From Humulus lupulus (Eukaryota; Streptophyta; Magnoliopsida; Rosales; Cannabaceae), in contig NC_084795.1 in the NCBI RefSeq assembly GCF_963169125.1, positions 190,996,214 to 191,060,213 on the forward strand: a stretch of 64,000 nucleotides of DNA, written 5' to 3'. The position numbers and the translations under genes are program-made. Below, piece after piece: positions 34,211-46,521 of the stretch; the first letter of the stretch is position 1; each line of letters begins with the position of its first letter. A model generated the notes under the pieces. It had not been told where the DNA came from. It saw only the letters and a list, made by a program, of their open reading frames with translations, and did no database searches.

Positions 34211-37076
34211 ATCCCAAATTGTATAGACTAATAAATTTGATTTAGGAGCTCATATATCGGTGTACATATTATATATGTATGTATATATATATATAAAAAT
34301 ATGATTTAGCTTTTAGTCAATAGTCGTTGTAAGGGTTAAGGAACGATGATTAAAAGAAAGTTTAGAATAATATAATATGTAGTGCACTTTTTTAGGGAAT
34401 TGTCAAACGGTGTACAGGTGGCATGTACCTTGTATGCAATCAGTGAACTACATCAACAAATGACAATCATGCATGCTTTCTCAACCAAGAATTAGTTTAA
34501 AATTTGACCATTTATAATTAATATAGAGTAAATATATCTATAATATGCATGTATTATATACATTCCCCATGCATGTATCGTTGTTGTATGAATAAAGTTT
34601 GGGTATATGTTTAGCTTTCTTTAGGTATATGTTGGGTTGATGTTTAGTTAATTTCTAATTGAATAAATTTTTAGTTTTTCTTGACACATTTTACAACGTT
34701 GTGATAAGTTTTTCAATGTTATTTTTTTGTTGTTTTTTTGTTATTTTTCTTGTTTATATTGGGGTTATGTCATATGTTCTGATATATATATATTTACTTT
34801 ATTTTTGACACATTTTACAATGTAGTAAAAAGTTTTTCAATGTTATTTTTTTGTTGTTTTTAAGTTTATTTTTTGTTGATGCAACATGTTGATGTTTAGT
34901 TTATTTACATGTGTTTTTTCAACAATATTGTTGTGCGGTTGCTGTCTAGTTGAGTTTAGGTTGGCTTTTCAAAACTGTATTATTGTGGAGTTGATATCTA
35001 GTTGAGATCGTATTTGTAATTATGAAACTTTAAAATCGTATTTTTGAAAACTTAAGTTAGTAAAATTGAAAAAAAAAACTTTAGGGGTCATAAAAATATA
35101 AGAAAATACAAAAGAAATGTGTATTTATAAAGAAAAAAAAACCATTTACAATTTGAGTGGAGATGAGAATGACAACCCCCAACCCAATGTGATTGCCAAT
35201 CTCATTTCTCAATCCAAATAAATGTGTTGATGTCTAATTATTGTTTAGTTTTTTTTTCCAGATGTATGTTGACTTCTATTTGTTTACTAGTTGTTTTTTA
35301 TTATGTTAATATGTAGTGTGTTAATGTTTAATTGTTTTCCAATTGTTATTTTTTAGTTTATTTTTTATATATGTCTAGTTGTTTTGAGAAATATTTTGAG
35401 TTTATTTTTGACACATTTAAAAATGCAGGGAAAAATATTTTGAGGTTGCTTTATTGTTGATTTTTAGTTTATTTTGAGTTAATGCAATGAATTGATGTCT
35501 AATTGCTTTTTCAACACTATATTGTTGTAAGGTTGTTGTCCTGTTGCATTTAAGTTGCTTTTATGATATTGTATTGCACTGTGTTGCTTTTTTAAAATGT
35601 AAGAAAGAATTTTTTGATGTTGTTTTTTTGTTTTTGTAGCTGCAATGAGTTGTACTGTGTTGTTGTGAGGTTGTTGTCGTATTGTTTTCTTGAAGTTTTT
35701 TTAACGTTATATTTTGTGGGTTGATGTTTAGTATAAATCGTATTTTTGTAATTTTTAAACATTAAAATCTTATTTTTAAAAAATTAAATTAGTAAAAATG
35801 TAAAAAATAATGAAAGTACCGTAAGAATGTAAAAAAAAAATCATAAAAATGGGCATTAATTAAAAACCCCTAAAATCAATTCCATTACTTTTATTTTTGG
35901 TAAGTGATTTAAAGTATATTTAATAATATTGATAAAAGTTATTGTACAAAGCTCTTTAAATATAAAAAATCTTCATGGAAAATTAATTATTTTTATTAGT
36001 TGTTGTAATTATATTATATATTATATGTTATTATTTTGGATAAAGTTTTTGTATATGGTTCTCTTCTATGAAAATTTTATGACATATTGTTGTCTAATAT
36101 TAATTTATTTATGCATAAAACTCTGGTTAAAGTTTTTCCCTCATTTTTTTTTTTTGAGAAAACAATTTCCCTCATAAAACAATAACTATAATAATTGGGA
36201 CAATAGTTTTTTTTTTCCTTTCAGTGGGCAGGCCGATAAATTAGATTTGTTTTATATGAATAATGTTTTGTAGATTATGTAGATTATGTGGTGTTCAAAA
36301 GTCGTTATAATTTTAGCCACATAAGTAATTAAATGATTAAGCCGCGGTTGATGTGACAACAAAAATTTGTGGTTTTAAAATATAGGAAAGAGACCTCAAA
36401 ATATGGAAATGGATAGACAAAAAATCATGATTTTAGCTAAGGACTTCTTTTCACATGTACAGATAATCATGATGCGACCCAACACAAATAGGGATATGGA
36501 TATAAAGGGGGTCCAGTAACATTCAATGTGATGGCAGTTAAGGCACGATATGATATTGTTGACATGCCTTTCTCCATGAATTATTATGGTTCGTTCTATG
36601 TAATATTCCACTTATACTTATTTGATAAGAAATTAGTCAGCTTTCAAGCATCTCTTATCAAATTAATTTCTTTTATATATGGCAGAAGGTGTTTCCAGCA
36701 ATTTGCATCTCACATTTTATTCACACAAGTAATTGTGTATACAATTTGCCAGCAAATAAAATCACAACTGAAGAAAAATCATGGCATATTTTAATCATAA
36801 TAGCATTCAAATATTTAATTTTGTTGATAATATAAGTGATGATGATACAATAACATAGTTAGAAATCCTCGTGGAATTTAAAAGTTAAGATTAACACAAA
36901 CAAAATATGGGTTTAAATATATTAGATATAATTAAACACAATTAAATAATAAATGGAAATGTAGCACAAAACTAACATATTCAACACGAATACAAACCAA
37001 CCCAATAAATAGTTCATTTAGACAAATTTGTTTTATTGATTTATTTTATAATTATATTATGATAAATTGATTTTTG
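34211..37076. other. AT-rich region, no gene seen
   Basis: About 2.9 kb of AT-rich DNA with short, mostly hydrophobic open frames that look random. It holds a degenerate duplication (34680-35870). The stretch 36200-37076 shows nothing I recognise. Confidence 0.55.
34680..35870. repeat. degenerate internal duplication, unit about 0.7 kb
   Basis: Segments 34680-35130 and 35400-35870 share the same order of words: 'ttgacacattt', 'gttgatgt(c/t)tag', 'ttttcaacaatattgttgt' and an A-rich end with 'aaatcgtattttt' and 'ttagtaaaa'. 34683 and 34804 also repeat a 60-base segment locally. The origin is unknown. Confidence 0.55.
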
Positions 37077-37777
37077 GGCCTTTGGTTTAAACCTACATTA
37101 GCGACTCTATGGTCACTCAGTCACTCATCACATGGCTAAGAGTACGGAACCCACATTAGTGACTCTATGGTCATTCGGTTGGTTTACATTGGTGACTTGC
37201 TTATCAGTCACTTATCTTGTTTCAGCTAGTGACTTGATCACTTATTTGTTAAGGGTACAGAACCCACCTTAGTGACTTTTACAATTGTCACTCCTCTACT
37301 TAGGACTAAAAGTCGTGGATGATTATTATGATCATCGTTTGATGTTATATTCTTGCAGTATTGAGTTTTTTTGCTGGGCTTTGGCTCATGAGTGCTATGT
37401 GGTGCATGTAAAGGGAAAGAAAATCTCACCCATCCTTGAGTGGAAAACTTAGGTGGTGATGTTTACATATGACACATATTTTTCCCCGAGTTTCTCAGAG
37501 GGACTAGGGATCAACCCTACTTTTCCCACTTAGGCCGGCGGGTTGTAAATTTTACACTGTAATGACCGTTTTGAATTGTAAATATCTTGTAAATGTTTTT
37601 ATGGGCCCATGAACAGTTTTATGTATTTAATAAAATATATCATTTCATTTTGATTGGTTTTCCACTGTAACCTATTAATGACAACTAGATGCACGTTTAT
37701 AACCAAAGAATTTGATTAGCGAGTTAAGCACGGTTCAAATTTCACAGTAACTGTCTAGGAGTAACTAGGGCATTGCA
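37077..37777 (+). mobile_element. truncated chromovirus LTR fragment (S4-like)
   Basis: The last ~700 bases of an LTR related to S4: the 'gtgacttttacaattgtcac' block, the conserved 'gctgggctttggctcatgagtgctatgtggtgca' block near 37375, TGGGCCCA at 37602-37609 and an end in GGGCATTGCA. The left part is missing and the hairpin has decayed. It lies in the 5' LTR of element C. Confidence 0.75.
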
Positions 37778-38215
37778 CCGAGATTCTTGGAGGCTCTTTA
37801 TACTCTCATTAATGCCAAGGTTGTATTGCATATTTATCATTTATTATCTGAGATAGAAAGATGATTTTCTATTATGCAATCGTATCCTAATGTAAATGAG
37901 AATTATCTGTATTAAATGTATACGATATTTGTGGACACGGTTACCCGAACCTGACAAGGAAATTGCACTATAAATATTAGGGATAATGGACAGAGAAATG
38001 GATGACCTTTTCGTATTACTAAAAATCTACAGAAAATGTGAAGAAAACCAATAATATTGTCTGGTGGACTATGTGGATTTTAACCACTAAACCACGTAAA
38101 ATTGTGTTTGTACGAAAGAGTTCTTATAATTTCATTATTGTTTGCAAATAAGCACTAATATTTTATATCCTTATTAAATTTCTCAATCAAGTGTTGGCGA
38201 AAAAACTGATCAACA
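37778..38215 (+). repeat. 5' LTR of Tat-type element C, 3' part
   Basis: Similar in order to 41160-41397 of D: TATA box at 37969-37976, 'gtggactatgtggattttaaccactaaaccacgtaaaa', then GTTGGCGAAAAA...GATCAACA. The first ~300 bases are missing where the chromovirus fragment abuts. More diverged than the D LTRs, so older. Confidence 0.75.
37969..37976 (+). promoter_or_regulatory. TATA box in C LTR
   Basis: TATAAATA at the position matching the TATA box of the D LTRs, about 245 bases before the LTR end. Confidence 0.6.
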
Positions 38216-38274
38216 ATTTAATGCTTTCATTGAGAGGAAATTAGTGCTTTACAACTTTATTTCGATGTTCATCA

Positions 38275-38492
38275 TGGTGGTTACTCGATCGATGCATGAC
38301 AACGAAATGGAACAGCCTGGTGGGCAAGAGGCACATCATACAGTTGTTCCCATTGAAAAGGGCCTAGGTGTTCAACAACGTCCTACGAAGCAACCGGTGG
38401 GCAAAGATGACGCTGGGAGTTTAGCGTCACTCTCACCAAATCGTAATCCAGGATATTTAACAACTGTCGAGACAGACAATGCCCAATGAAGG
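38275..38492 (+). pseudogene. gag of element C, first part
   Basis: Starts MVVTRSMHDNEMEQPGGQEAHH, matching MVTTRSRHGNETEQLDGQEAHH of D (41453). The PBS-like ATTTAATGCTTTCATTGAG lies at 38216. The frame runs to the target duplication of the solo LTR at 38493; after removal of the nested DNA it continues at 53060 (RSHLIKENRQIEELL). A TGA at 38487-38489 stands where D has the Leu of AQLRSQL. Confidence 0.85.
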
Positions 38493-40633
38493 TGTAACGA
38501 CCCAAATTTGCTAATAGGGCTTATGGCCTTGATTAGTGTGCCAGAAGGGCAATAAATGGATTACTATGTTAATATATGAATGAATGTGAATATATGATAA
38601 TGGTGCATGTTTAGTTGAGTTAAATGTGCATGTGGGCCCCATCTGGATATTAGGGGCATAAATGTGATAAATGCTATATATATGTGATATGTCTGTGCAG
38701 CACGATCCGAGACAGTCCTGGGGAGTGGTTAGTCAGAAAGTCACAACAGGGTTGAGATTTAGACTCAGAAAGTCACAACAGGGTTGAGATTCAGACTCGG
38801 GGCAAGTCGAGGGGTAATTTGGGTACTAGATGTGTTATGGGATTATTGGGTTATGAAAATAAATATTTGGAGATATATTTGAGGATAGAATGTCTAGGAG
38901 GGAATATTGGGGAAATTTACCATTTTGCCCTCGGGGACGTTTTGGTACCCCGAGCCTTGAGGTAACCCTATAGACTTAAGTTAAGTAAAACAAATAGGAA
39001 GAATTATTTAGAAACTTGGGGAAACTGACATATACCTTTCTTTTCAGTTAAGGATAGCTTCTCATCACACTCTCTCTCACCTTTTCTTCTCTAAGGAATA
39101 TCAAAGGAGAACTTTGGTGGAACTAGTCAGGAATTGAGGACTTTGGGCTGTTAGAGTTAAGGAGCTAAGGGCTGGGCATTTGAGGAACCAGTTCAGAAGC
39201 ATAGCACAACAAAGGTAAGCTCTAATTATGGGGATTATGCTTGGATTTCAGTTGTGTCTTTGGGTTATGCATGTGGGTAGAATTTGATATATTTTTGGGT
39301 ATTTTAGTTGAGTTTTGGAGCAGGTTTTAATGGGTTTTTTTATGCTGATATTGAGCTGGAATGATTGTGTTGACTATCTAGGATTGTTAGCTAAGTTTTG
39401 GGTGAATTGGCTTGGGGAAAATGTAGAAGGAAGATAAAGAATTCTGGGTTGGAGGTGAGGGCCGCGGCCCTTGGATGGGCATGCCGCGGCCCGTGTGCGC
39501 GCGCGGCCATGGGAGGCCGAGAAGTCTCATGCGCGCCGCGGCGCTTGGTGTGTGCGCCGCAGCCCGTGTGTGTTACAGGGAAGTGCTAGCCTCTATTTTG
39601 AGGCTATCCGCAGCGCTTGAGGGTGGGGTCGCGGCTCTTAGAGCTAGTTTGTGTTTTTAAGGGTGTTTAGGTTTGGGAACTCAATGGTTAAGGCTCGGGA
39701 TGGATTTTATCACCCGGATTGATAGAATTCAAGGTCCCGGAGGTTAGAGTTATGGCTTGAAGTTATTTAATGGATTAGAACTTGATGGATGGATATTGTT
39801 AATGTGATGTGACTAGGGTTTCGGTGAGGCTCAAGTTAGAGGACTATGCTCGGGACATCGGTGGTCGGAGAGCTCGGGACTCAGGTAAGAAAACCCTTGT
39901 TCCCATAGAGCTTGTATGCAGGACTGAGCCCAACATGTTTGAATTGCAGGGTGTAGCCCTTTGTTTGTTTTTGCTAGTATTCTGTACTTGTTTATTATGC
40001 TATGAGTGCAATTATGTGAATGATCGGCAAGAGCTGGGAATGGTGTAGGTTGAGGTCGGCAGGGGTCGGGAACAGCGTTAGGCACGTTGAGTATAAGGCC
40101 AAGTACGGCAAGGGGCCTAGAGCAGCGTTAAGCACGTGGAGTGAGAGTTGCCAGGGCGAGTGCCTAAAAGGATACCTAGGATATCCTCACGATGTGGACC
40201 GCGAACCCAGGGCCTGGTAAGCGCCTGGGACGGCTAGGTCGTATGTGTTTAGCCCATTGGTGGCGTGTTTATATGCTTGGTGTATGTTTTGCATATGTTA
40301 TCTATTTGTGGGTTTTCTTGCTGGGCTTCAGCTCACAGATTCTCTGTGGTGTAGGTAAAGGTAAGGAGAAAGCCAACCAACCATGAGTGTAGCAGGCGTG
40401 AGGCGACGTGTACATGTTTGGCCAGCCTGACTGCCACAGTCAGTGGATTTTGGGAGATGTTTGTAAATAAACCTAGATTTTGTCGTTTAGTCAACTTGGT
40501 TCAGTTTATATGTTGTAAATGTTTCTAAATTGTATTTTGGAATCCCAAGTATTAAACTTTTGTGATTTTCAATGAAATGGAATTATTTCAAAAGTTTTTC
40601 CTCTGTTTATGGCTTAATTACACTGTTTGACTT
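38493..40633 (+). mobile_element. solo chromovirus LTR S5, left part (TSD gaagg)
   Basis: TGTAACGACCC start; TSD gaagg at 38488-38492. GCCGCGG cassette at about 39458-39640, conserved ggtgtaggtaaagg block near 40350 and hairpin at 40427-40443. It is split at 40633 by element D and its last 76 bases are at 52979-53054. Joined length 2217 bp. Confidence 0.95.
40427..40443 (+). other. conserved LTR hairpin, copy in S5
   Basis: Perfect 7-bp stem CTGACTG / CAGTCAG with loop CCA after a TGTACATGTTTGGCC block. Confidence 0.75.
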
Positions 40634-41397
40634 TGTACGCCCTGGTTTTCCCACGGGCTGATTAGCAGGTCAAACCTCGAACTAATCGTGGTTAGTCCGT
40701 AGATTTCCCCAGGTCGGAGATCCTGTTTTCGAGGTCGTACCTTATTAGCTCGAGGGATCCTCAAGGACTCGTTAAGGTTGCCCAAGACTGAGGCAAAGAG
40801 CCTGAAGGCCGAAGGTCGGTTCAGGAGAGCAGCTCGTGCCTATATCTGCCATGGACCTCTGACCCTTTGTAAAGTCAACACACGCAAGATAAACGTGCCT
40901 ATATCTGACATCACGTGTCCGATATCTCCCTGACTTCTTGGACACGCAGCAGGAACGTGCGTATTCAGATACCCACGGCTGGGTTGGGCCGTGCGGCCCA
41001 TTATCTCCTTACCTATCGATTTGACCATACTTATGTGTCAGGTTTAAGAATTAATCATGAATGTCACAGAGTTGATATGAAATCTAAGAAGGTCACGGGA
41101 TGACCTCCTTACCAACTTCCAGGTGCCTTCTCCTATAAATAGGGGGACCCTGGGAGTTGATAAGGGTTGGAAAAAATAGTCTCAAAAGAGATATATGCCT
41201 TGTAATCAAATACCCAGAATAGATGAATAATATTGACTAGTGGAGTAGAAGGATTTTAACCTTTGAACCACTTAAAAACGTGTCTTGAGTCACATAGTTC
41301 ATCCTCTAAGATTTCATATCTGTGACGGTTCTACTTTCAGCACTAATCCCTTTCTCTCCTTATCTTAATTACCTGTTGGCGAAGAACCGCGTCAACA
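40634..41397 (+). repeat. 5' LTR of D (764 bp)
   Basis: TGTACGCCCTGG...GTCAACA. TATA box at 41134-41141 (500 bases into the LTR). The same length as the 3' copy, with about 15 substitutions, two thirds of them transitions. Confidence 0.96.
41134..41141 (+). promoter_or_regulatory. TATA box of D 5' LTR
   Basis: TATAAATA in CTCCTATAAATAGGGGG, placed for transcription of the genomic RNA. Confidence 0.8.
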
Positions 41398-41419
41398 GTT
41401 TGGTGCTTTCATTGAGAGC
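41398..41419 (+). other. PBS-like site of D
   Basis: GTTTGGTGCTTTCATTGAG begins right after the 5' LTR. The same sequence follows the LTRs of E (57112) and, diverged, of C (38216). The primer tRNA cannot be named from memory, but the position and conservation support a PBS. Confidence 0.65.
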
Positions 41420-41452
41420 AAGTTCAATTAGTGCTGCCACAAACATCCAACT

Positions 41453-43678
41453 ATGGTGACCACCCGATCCAGGCATGGCAACGAAACAGAGCAGCTGGAT
41501 GGGCAGGAGGCCCACCATATTGCCATCCCCGATGAACAGATTCCTGAAGTCCAACAGAGGCCAGGAAAGTAGCCGGCAGCCCAAGACGATACTGGTAGCT
41601 CAGCGCCCCGGCCGACTAATCCGAACCCGTGTTATTATACTGCGGTGGAAATGGAGAATGCTCAACTGAGGAGCCAGTTAGCAGCAGCCGGTCGAAAAAT
41701 CCAGGATATTCTGGCCCGACTACCCCCTCTCACAACCAACGTTAACGTTGGAGAGAGGCAAGGTGAGGTTTCTAAGTCTCACCAGGGTAATCGGCCTAGG
41801 CATAGCCGTTCGGATAGACTTCGTGCAGCCAAATCCACCCCTTCATCGCACCATCAAGAGGCAAACTTCAGGGAAATGCCTGGAACCGGACAACAGCAAT
41901 ACAGCCGTTCGGTCAGGACGTCAACTCCTAGTTCTCAACCTTCCTTGAGAACGCCCAGGAGAGCTCGAGGAAATTCCCGAAGGAGATCCGAGGAGGGCCA
42001 GCGACGTCAGCCCGTCCCAGGAGACCGTCCTGCGCCTCGTCCCGTTCGCCCAGAGCGGGACCAGCAAGCTGGCAGGGCCGAAAGGCCCCCACCAAATTTG
42101 ATCTGTCCAGACGGAACTAGGATTGCCTCCCCAGTCAGGCATCCTCCTTCTCCAATCAGATATCCGTCTCCACGGCCCGTCCGAGACATCCCAGCTTACG
42201 GGAGTAGTAGGAGAAACCCACCATCAGCGGGACCTTCCCGGCGTAGCAGGGCACCTAAAGAAAGCTCAGTTCCTCACCACCAAAGATGCACTTCAAGCCT
42301 GTCCAGCAGGAGTCATTGGACCGGCAGCCGCCGGAGTGATCTCTCCGGAGGAGACCTGCGTCAGCGACTGAGTTCAGCGCAAAGTCACCAGACCACCCAG
42401 GGAGGCGACCTTCGAGATCGTCTCAACTCTCACAGAGGGGATCGAGCTAGAGATGGTAGCCCAGCCCGCTCGGCGGGAGTCCGATCCGAAGTTCCTAACG
42501 GAGGGAATGTCCCAAATAACCTATCTCAAGATAGGAGGGGCAACAACCCACCTAATATGTACAATGGGTCCGGAGTTGTTGAACAGCCCCGGAATAACCC
42601 CGGATCTCAGGACCAAACCCTCGAGCGCCTAACTTAGATGGAGGAACTGATGAGAAAGCTCCTATCAGAAAAAGAAAAAGACGAGTATGATTCGGTTGAC
42701 GAAATGGAACTCTTCACCCCCAACATAGCAGCGACGGCATACCCATCTGGCTTCCGTATGCCTCACTTGTCAAAGTTCAATGGGGACGGAGACCCGTCGG
42801 ACCATTTAGGGATGTTCAACACCCTAATGATGGCCCATAACATTGGCCCGGAGCTGCGTTGCTTGATCTTTCCTTCAACACTGACTGGACCTGCCAGGCA
42901 GTGATTCAAGCAGAGTAAAAGGCAGTCAATCAGCTCCTGGAAGACCTTTTCAGCTGATTTCAAAAGGGCATTCCGCGCCTCCCAGGCCGCCTGAGTCCAA
43001 GCCGACTCCCTAGCTAACGTGAGACAGCAGCCCGGTGAGACGCTGAAGGCCTACTTGAGCAGATTCGCGAATGTCGCTGCTCGAGCCAGGGACGCTGACG
43101 ATAGCTCCAAGATCATGGCCATGAGAACCGGAATCCTGGTCGGGGGAGACCTGTGGAAAGATATCCAAAGGAAAGGAGTCAGCTCGGTTAACGAATTCCT
43201 TAACAGAGCCCAAGAGTGGATAAACTTAGAAGAAGCTGAAGCTTCAGCCGCGGGGACCAGCCAGGTTCCCGAGAAGCCCGCTGGAGCAGGGACAGAGATC
43301 GTGGTGGCGATCCCCGAGGTCACACAGAACAACCAGCCCGGGGGTGGCAAAAGATAGGGAAATGGTGAAAACAGCCAGCACGGTCAGAAGAAGAATAAGT
43401 CTACAGATAAATTCAAGCCCGTGTTCACAACATATACCGAGCTCACCCAGTCCAGGGAGAGTATCTTCTTGGCCAACTCTGCTCGGGTCCCCTGGAAGAG
43501 GCCGGAGCCATTGAAACGCCACAAGGGAAAGAGAGATACTTCCAAATTCTGCAGTTTCCATAACGACGTCGGCCACAATACCGACGATTGTAGGCATCTA
43601 AAAGATGAAATCGAGACTCTCATCCGAGTAGGACCCTTGGCACAGTACTCACGAAACAGGGTCCCAGCGAGTTGACCC
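41453..43678 (+). pseudogene. gag of element D (several stops)
   Basis: Start MVTTRSRHGNETEQ at 41453. The N-terminal half (to 42634) is rich in Arg, Ser and Pro and probably disordered. The retrotrans_gag core lies at about 42740-43260: DGDPSDHLGMFNTLMMAHN, then TLKAYLSRFANVAARA. A CxxHxxxGH-C type zinc motif (FCSFHNDVGHNTDDC) is near 43545-43590. Stops at 41570 (TAG; C has a Gln codon), 42635, 42902 (TGA; C has TGG in REWFKK), near 42992, 43355 and 43672. Gag would package the RNA; this copy cannot make it whole. Confidence 0.9.
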
Positions 43679-43738
43679 GCTCCAGAAGTCCCAGCCAGTC
43701 AGCCCGGGCCTCGGGTAGATCAGGACGTCCCTCCTCCC

Positions 43739-44242
43739 GTGGTCGAAGGAGAGATATCCACCATCTCTAGAGGACCGCACATGGCTAGCACGAGCAGAGG
43801 CGCCCAAAAGAGGTATGTGAATGAATTAAAGGCCCACAACGGAGCGGAGTTCGTCCCGGAGCAGCGTCAGTTGAAACAGCAGCGGCTAGAGAAGCAATCG
43901 ATTACTTTTACGGAGGAAGATGCAGGCCATGTCCAATTCCCCCATAATGATCCCTTGGTCGTAGCAATCCAGCTCGCCAACCGGAGAGTGAGGAGAGTGT
44001 TGGTGGACAACGGAAGCTCGGTGAACCTCCTGTTCCGATCCACCTTAGAAAAGATGGGTCTGACCGTCGCCGAGCAAAAGGCGACCTCCATGATGCTGTA
44101 TGGTTTTTCGGGAGAAGGATCGGCAGCGATAGGGACGATCGAGCTGGTGATCACCCTAGGAGAAGAGTCTCGGACAGTCTCCAAGTTGCTCGAGTTCGTG
44201 GTCATTGACTGCTCCGCTGCCTACAACGCCATTTTGGGCTGA
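43739..44242 (+). pseudogene. protease region of D
   Basis: Open for 167 codons. The active site is in VLVDNGSSVNLLF (D-N-G-S-S, typical for Tat proteases). A later block ends SAAYNAILG followed by TGA at 44240, where relatives usually have Arg (ILGRP), so CGA to TGA is likely. It sits between the gag zinc motif and RT. Confidence 0.85.
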
Positions 44243-44290
44243 CCTACACTCATAGCTTTCGAGGCCATCACTTCCATTCGACACCTCGCC

Positions 44291-45870
44291 ATGAAATTCC
44301 CTACTTCAACAGGGATCTGCACCATCAAGGGCGATCAACTCGCTCCCAGGGAATGCTACAGCATTTCCATGAAGGGAAAGTCTAAACCCGGGCAGCTGGC
44401 TATGCCCATTTTGAGTGAAGAGGAATCCCAGGAGCCCTTGGTGGCTCCTGAGATCGAAAAACCTCAAAACGCCCAAGGGGAAAGTATCGCCCTTAGTGAG
44501 GACATTGACCCCCGAGTAGGCGAGGACAGATCCGAGCTCCAGACTATTGAGGAGCTCGAGGAGGTGAGCATTGATAAACAAAATCCATCACGAACGGTTA
44601 AGCTCGGGAAGAACCTCTGCGACAAGAGAAAGGCGGAGCTGATTACGTTTCTGAAGAATAGCTTGGACGTGTTCGCATGGTCTCACGAGGACATGATGGG
44701 GATCAGCCCGAGCGTCATCATGCACACGCTCCATCTGGATAAAAGCGTTCCTGCCAAGTCTCAAAAGCAAAGGCGTTTAGGAACAACCCGAGCTGAAGCC
44801 CTAGAAGAGGAAGTGGCCCGGCTCAAAAAGTGCGGTTTTATCCGCGAAGCCAAATTTCCAATTTGGGTCGCCAACCCCGTGCTAGTTCCAAAGCCCAACG
44901 GGAAATGGCGGACCTGCATTGACTTCTCCGACCTGAATAAAGCCTGCCCAAGGATTGCTTTCCATTGCCTAGGATCGATCAGTTGGTGGATGCTACAGCG
45001 GGGCACGAGCTCATGTCCTTCATGGACGCGTACTCAGGCTACAACCAGATCGCGATGAATCCGGCAGACTAGGAGCATACCAGCTTCATGACCCCAACGA
45101 ATGTCTATTGCTACAAGGTCATGCCGTTTGGCCTGAAGAATGCCGGGGCTACTTACCAGAGGCTAGTAAACAGAATGTTCGCGGACTAGATCGGAAAGAA
45201 CATGGAAGTGTATGTTGATGACATGCTCGTCAAGTCAAAGACTGCCGACAACCATGTTTCCGACCTGGAAGAATGTTTTAAGATACTACGGGAATACGGC
45301 ATGAGGCTCAATCCTCAGAAATGCACGTTCGGTGTCACATCGGGGAAATTCCTGGGGTTCATAGTCAATACCCGAGGAATCGAGGCGAACCCCGACAAAA
45401 TCAGGTCACTACTTGAGCTTCCTTCCCCCAGGTTGCGGAAAGATGTCCAAGGCCTCACAGGAAGAGTGGCTGCACTTAACCGGTTCATTTCCATGTCAAC
45501 CGACAAGTGTTTGCCCTTCTACAACCTGCTCCGGGGAAACAAGAAGTTTGACTGGATAGTAGAGTGTAAAAGCGCATTCCTCGATCTGAAGGCGCATCTG
45601 GCTGAACCGCTTGTGCTGTCCAAGCCCAGGGCAGGAGAGCCTCTTTTCCTCTACATGGTCATCACTGAGGATGCAGCTAGCGCCGTGCTAGTACGAGAAG
45701 AGGACCAAGTTCAAAAGCCAGTCTACTACATCAGCAAGAGACTCCTCGGAGCAGAATCACGGTACCCACTGATGGAAAAATTGGCGTTTTGCCTAATCAC
45801 GGCCTCACGGAAGCTCAGGACATACTTCCAATCCCATTCAGTTCACGTCATGACCGATCAGCCTCTAAGG
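44291..45870 (+). pseudogene. reverse transcriptase and RNase H of D
   Basis: RT blocks: VFAWSHEDMMGISPSV, VPKPNGKWRTCIDFSDLNKACP, a 1-bp frameshift near 44950, then MDAYSGYNQI, YKVMPFGLKNAGATYQRLV and the catalytic VYVDDMLVKSK (about 45208-45240). TAG stops at 45070 and 45187 sit where relatives have Gln (ADQEHT, ADQIG). The connection and classic RNase H follow: KPVYYISKRLLGAESRYPLMEKLAF, then MTDQPLR and TAG at 45871. Apart from these single changes the region is well preserved. Confidence 0.93.
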
Positions 45871-45876
45871 TAGGTT

Positions 45877-46521
45877 TTGCAAAAACCTGAAGCATCGGGA
45901 CGTCTGTTAAAGTGGGCGGTCGAACTCAGTCAGTTCGAGATTTTCTATACTCCACGAACTACCATAAAAAGTCAGGCGTTGGCTGACTTCGTGGCGGAGT
46001 GCGCGGGATTCCAGGAGGATCCATTAGAAGGTCTACTTCAAGTCGCCTCACCGTGTTCGTCGTGGAAGATCTTCGTTGATGGTTCATCTAACGAGAACGG
46101 CTCCGGGGCCGGAATCATTCTAATATCTCCCGAGGGACACAGGTTCCACTCAGCGCTAAGGTTCGGGTTCAAGGCGTCCAACAACGAGGCAGAGTACGAA
46201 GCTTTGTTAGCTGGGCTGAGGGTAGCTCAGGAGTTAAAGGCGAGCTCCGTCCAGTGCTTCAGTGACTCCCAGCTCGTGGTAAACCAGATTCTGGGCGAAT
46301 ACCAGGCACGGGGACCCAAGATGGCCGCCTATTTGGCAAAGGTAAAAACTGAGCTGTCCGCGTTCGAGAGAGGATCGATCGAACAGATACCTCGGGAGCA
46401 GAACACCAACGCAGATGCTCTCGCCAAACTCGCCACCTCGGGAGAGACAGAAACCCTGGGGTTGGTGCCAATAGAATTTTTGAAAGAACCAAGTATAGAA
46501 GGAGATCGGGCAGAGGTCTAG
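45877..46521 (+). pseudogene. archaeal-type second RNase H of D (open)
   Basis: Open for 214 codons. After QALADFVAEC comes a complete RNase H fold: FVDGSSNENGSGAGIIL with the first D, NNEAEYEALLAGL with the E, CFSDSQLVVNQI with the second D and NTNADALAKLA with the last D. All four catalytic acids are present. This extra domain, called archaeal-like RNase H in the literature, marks the Tat lineage. It ends at TAG 46519, just before integrase. Confidence 0.9.
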
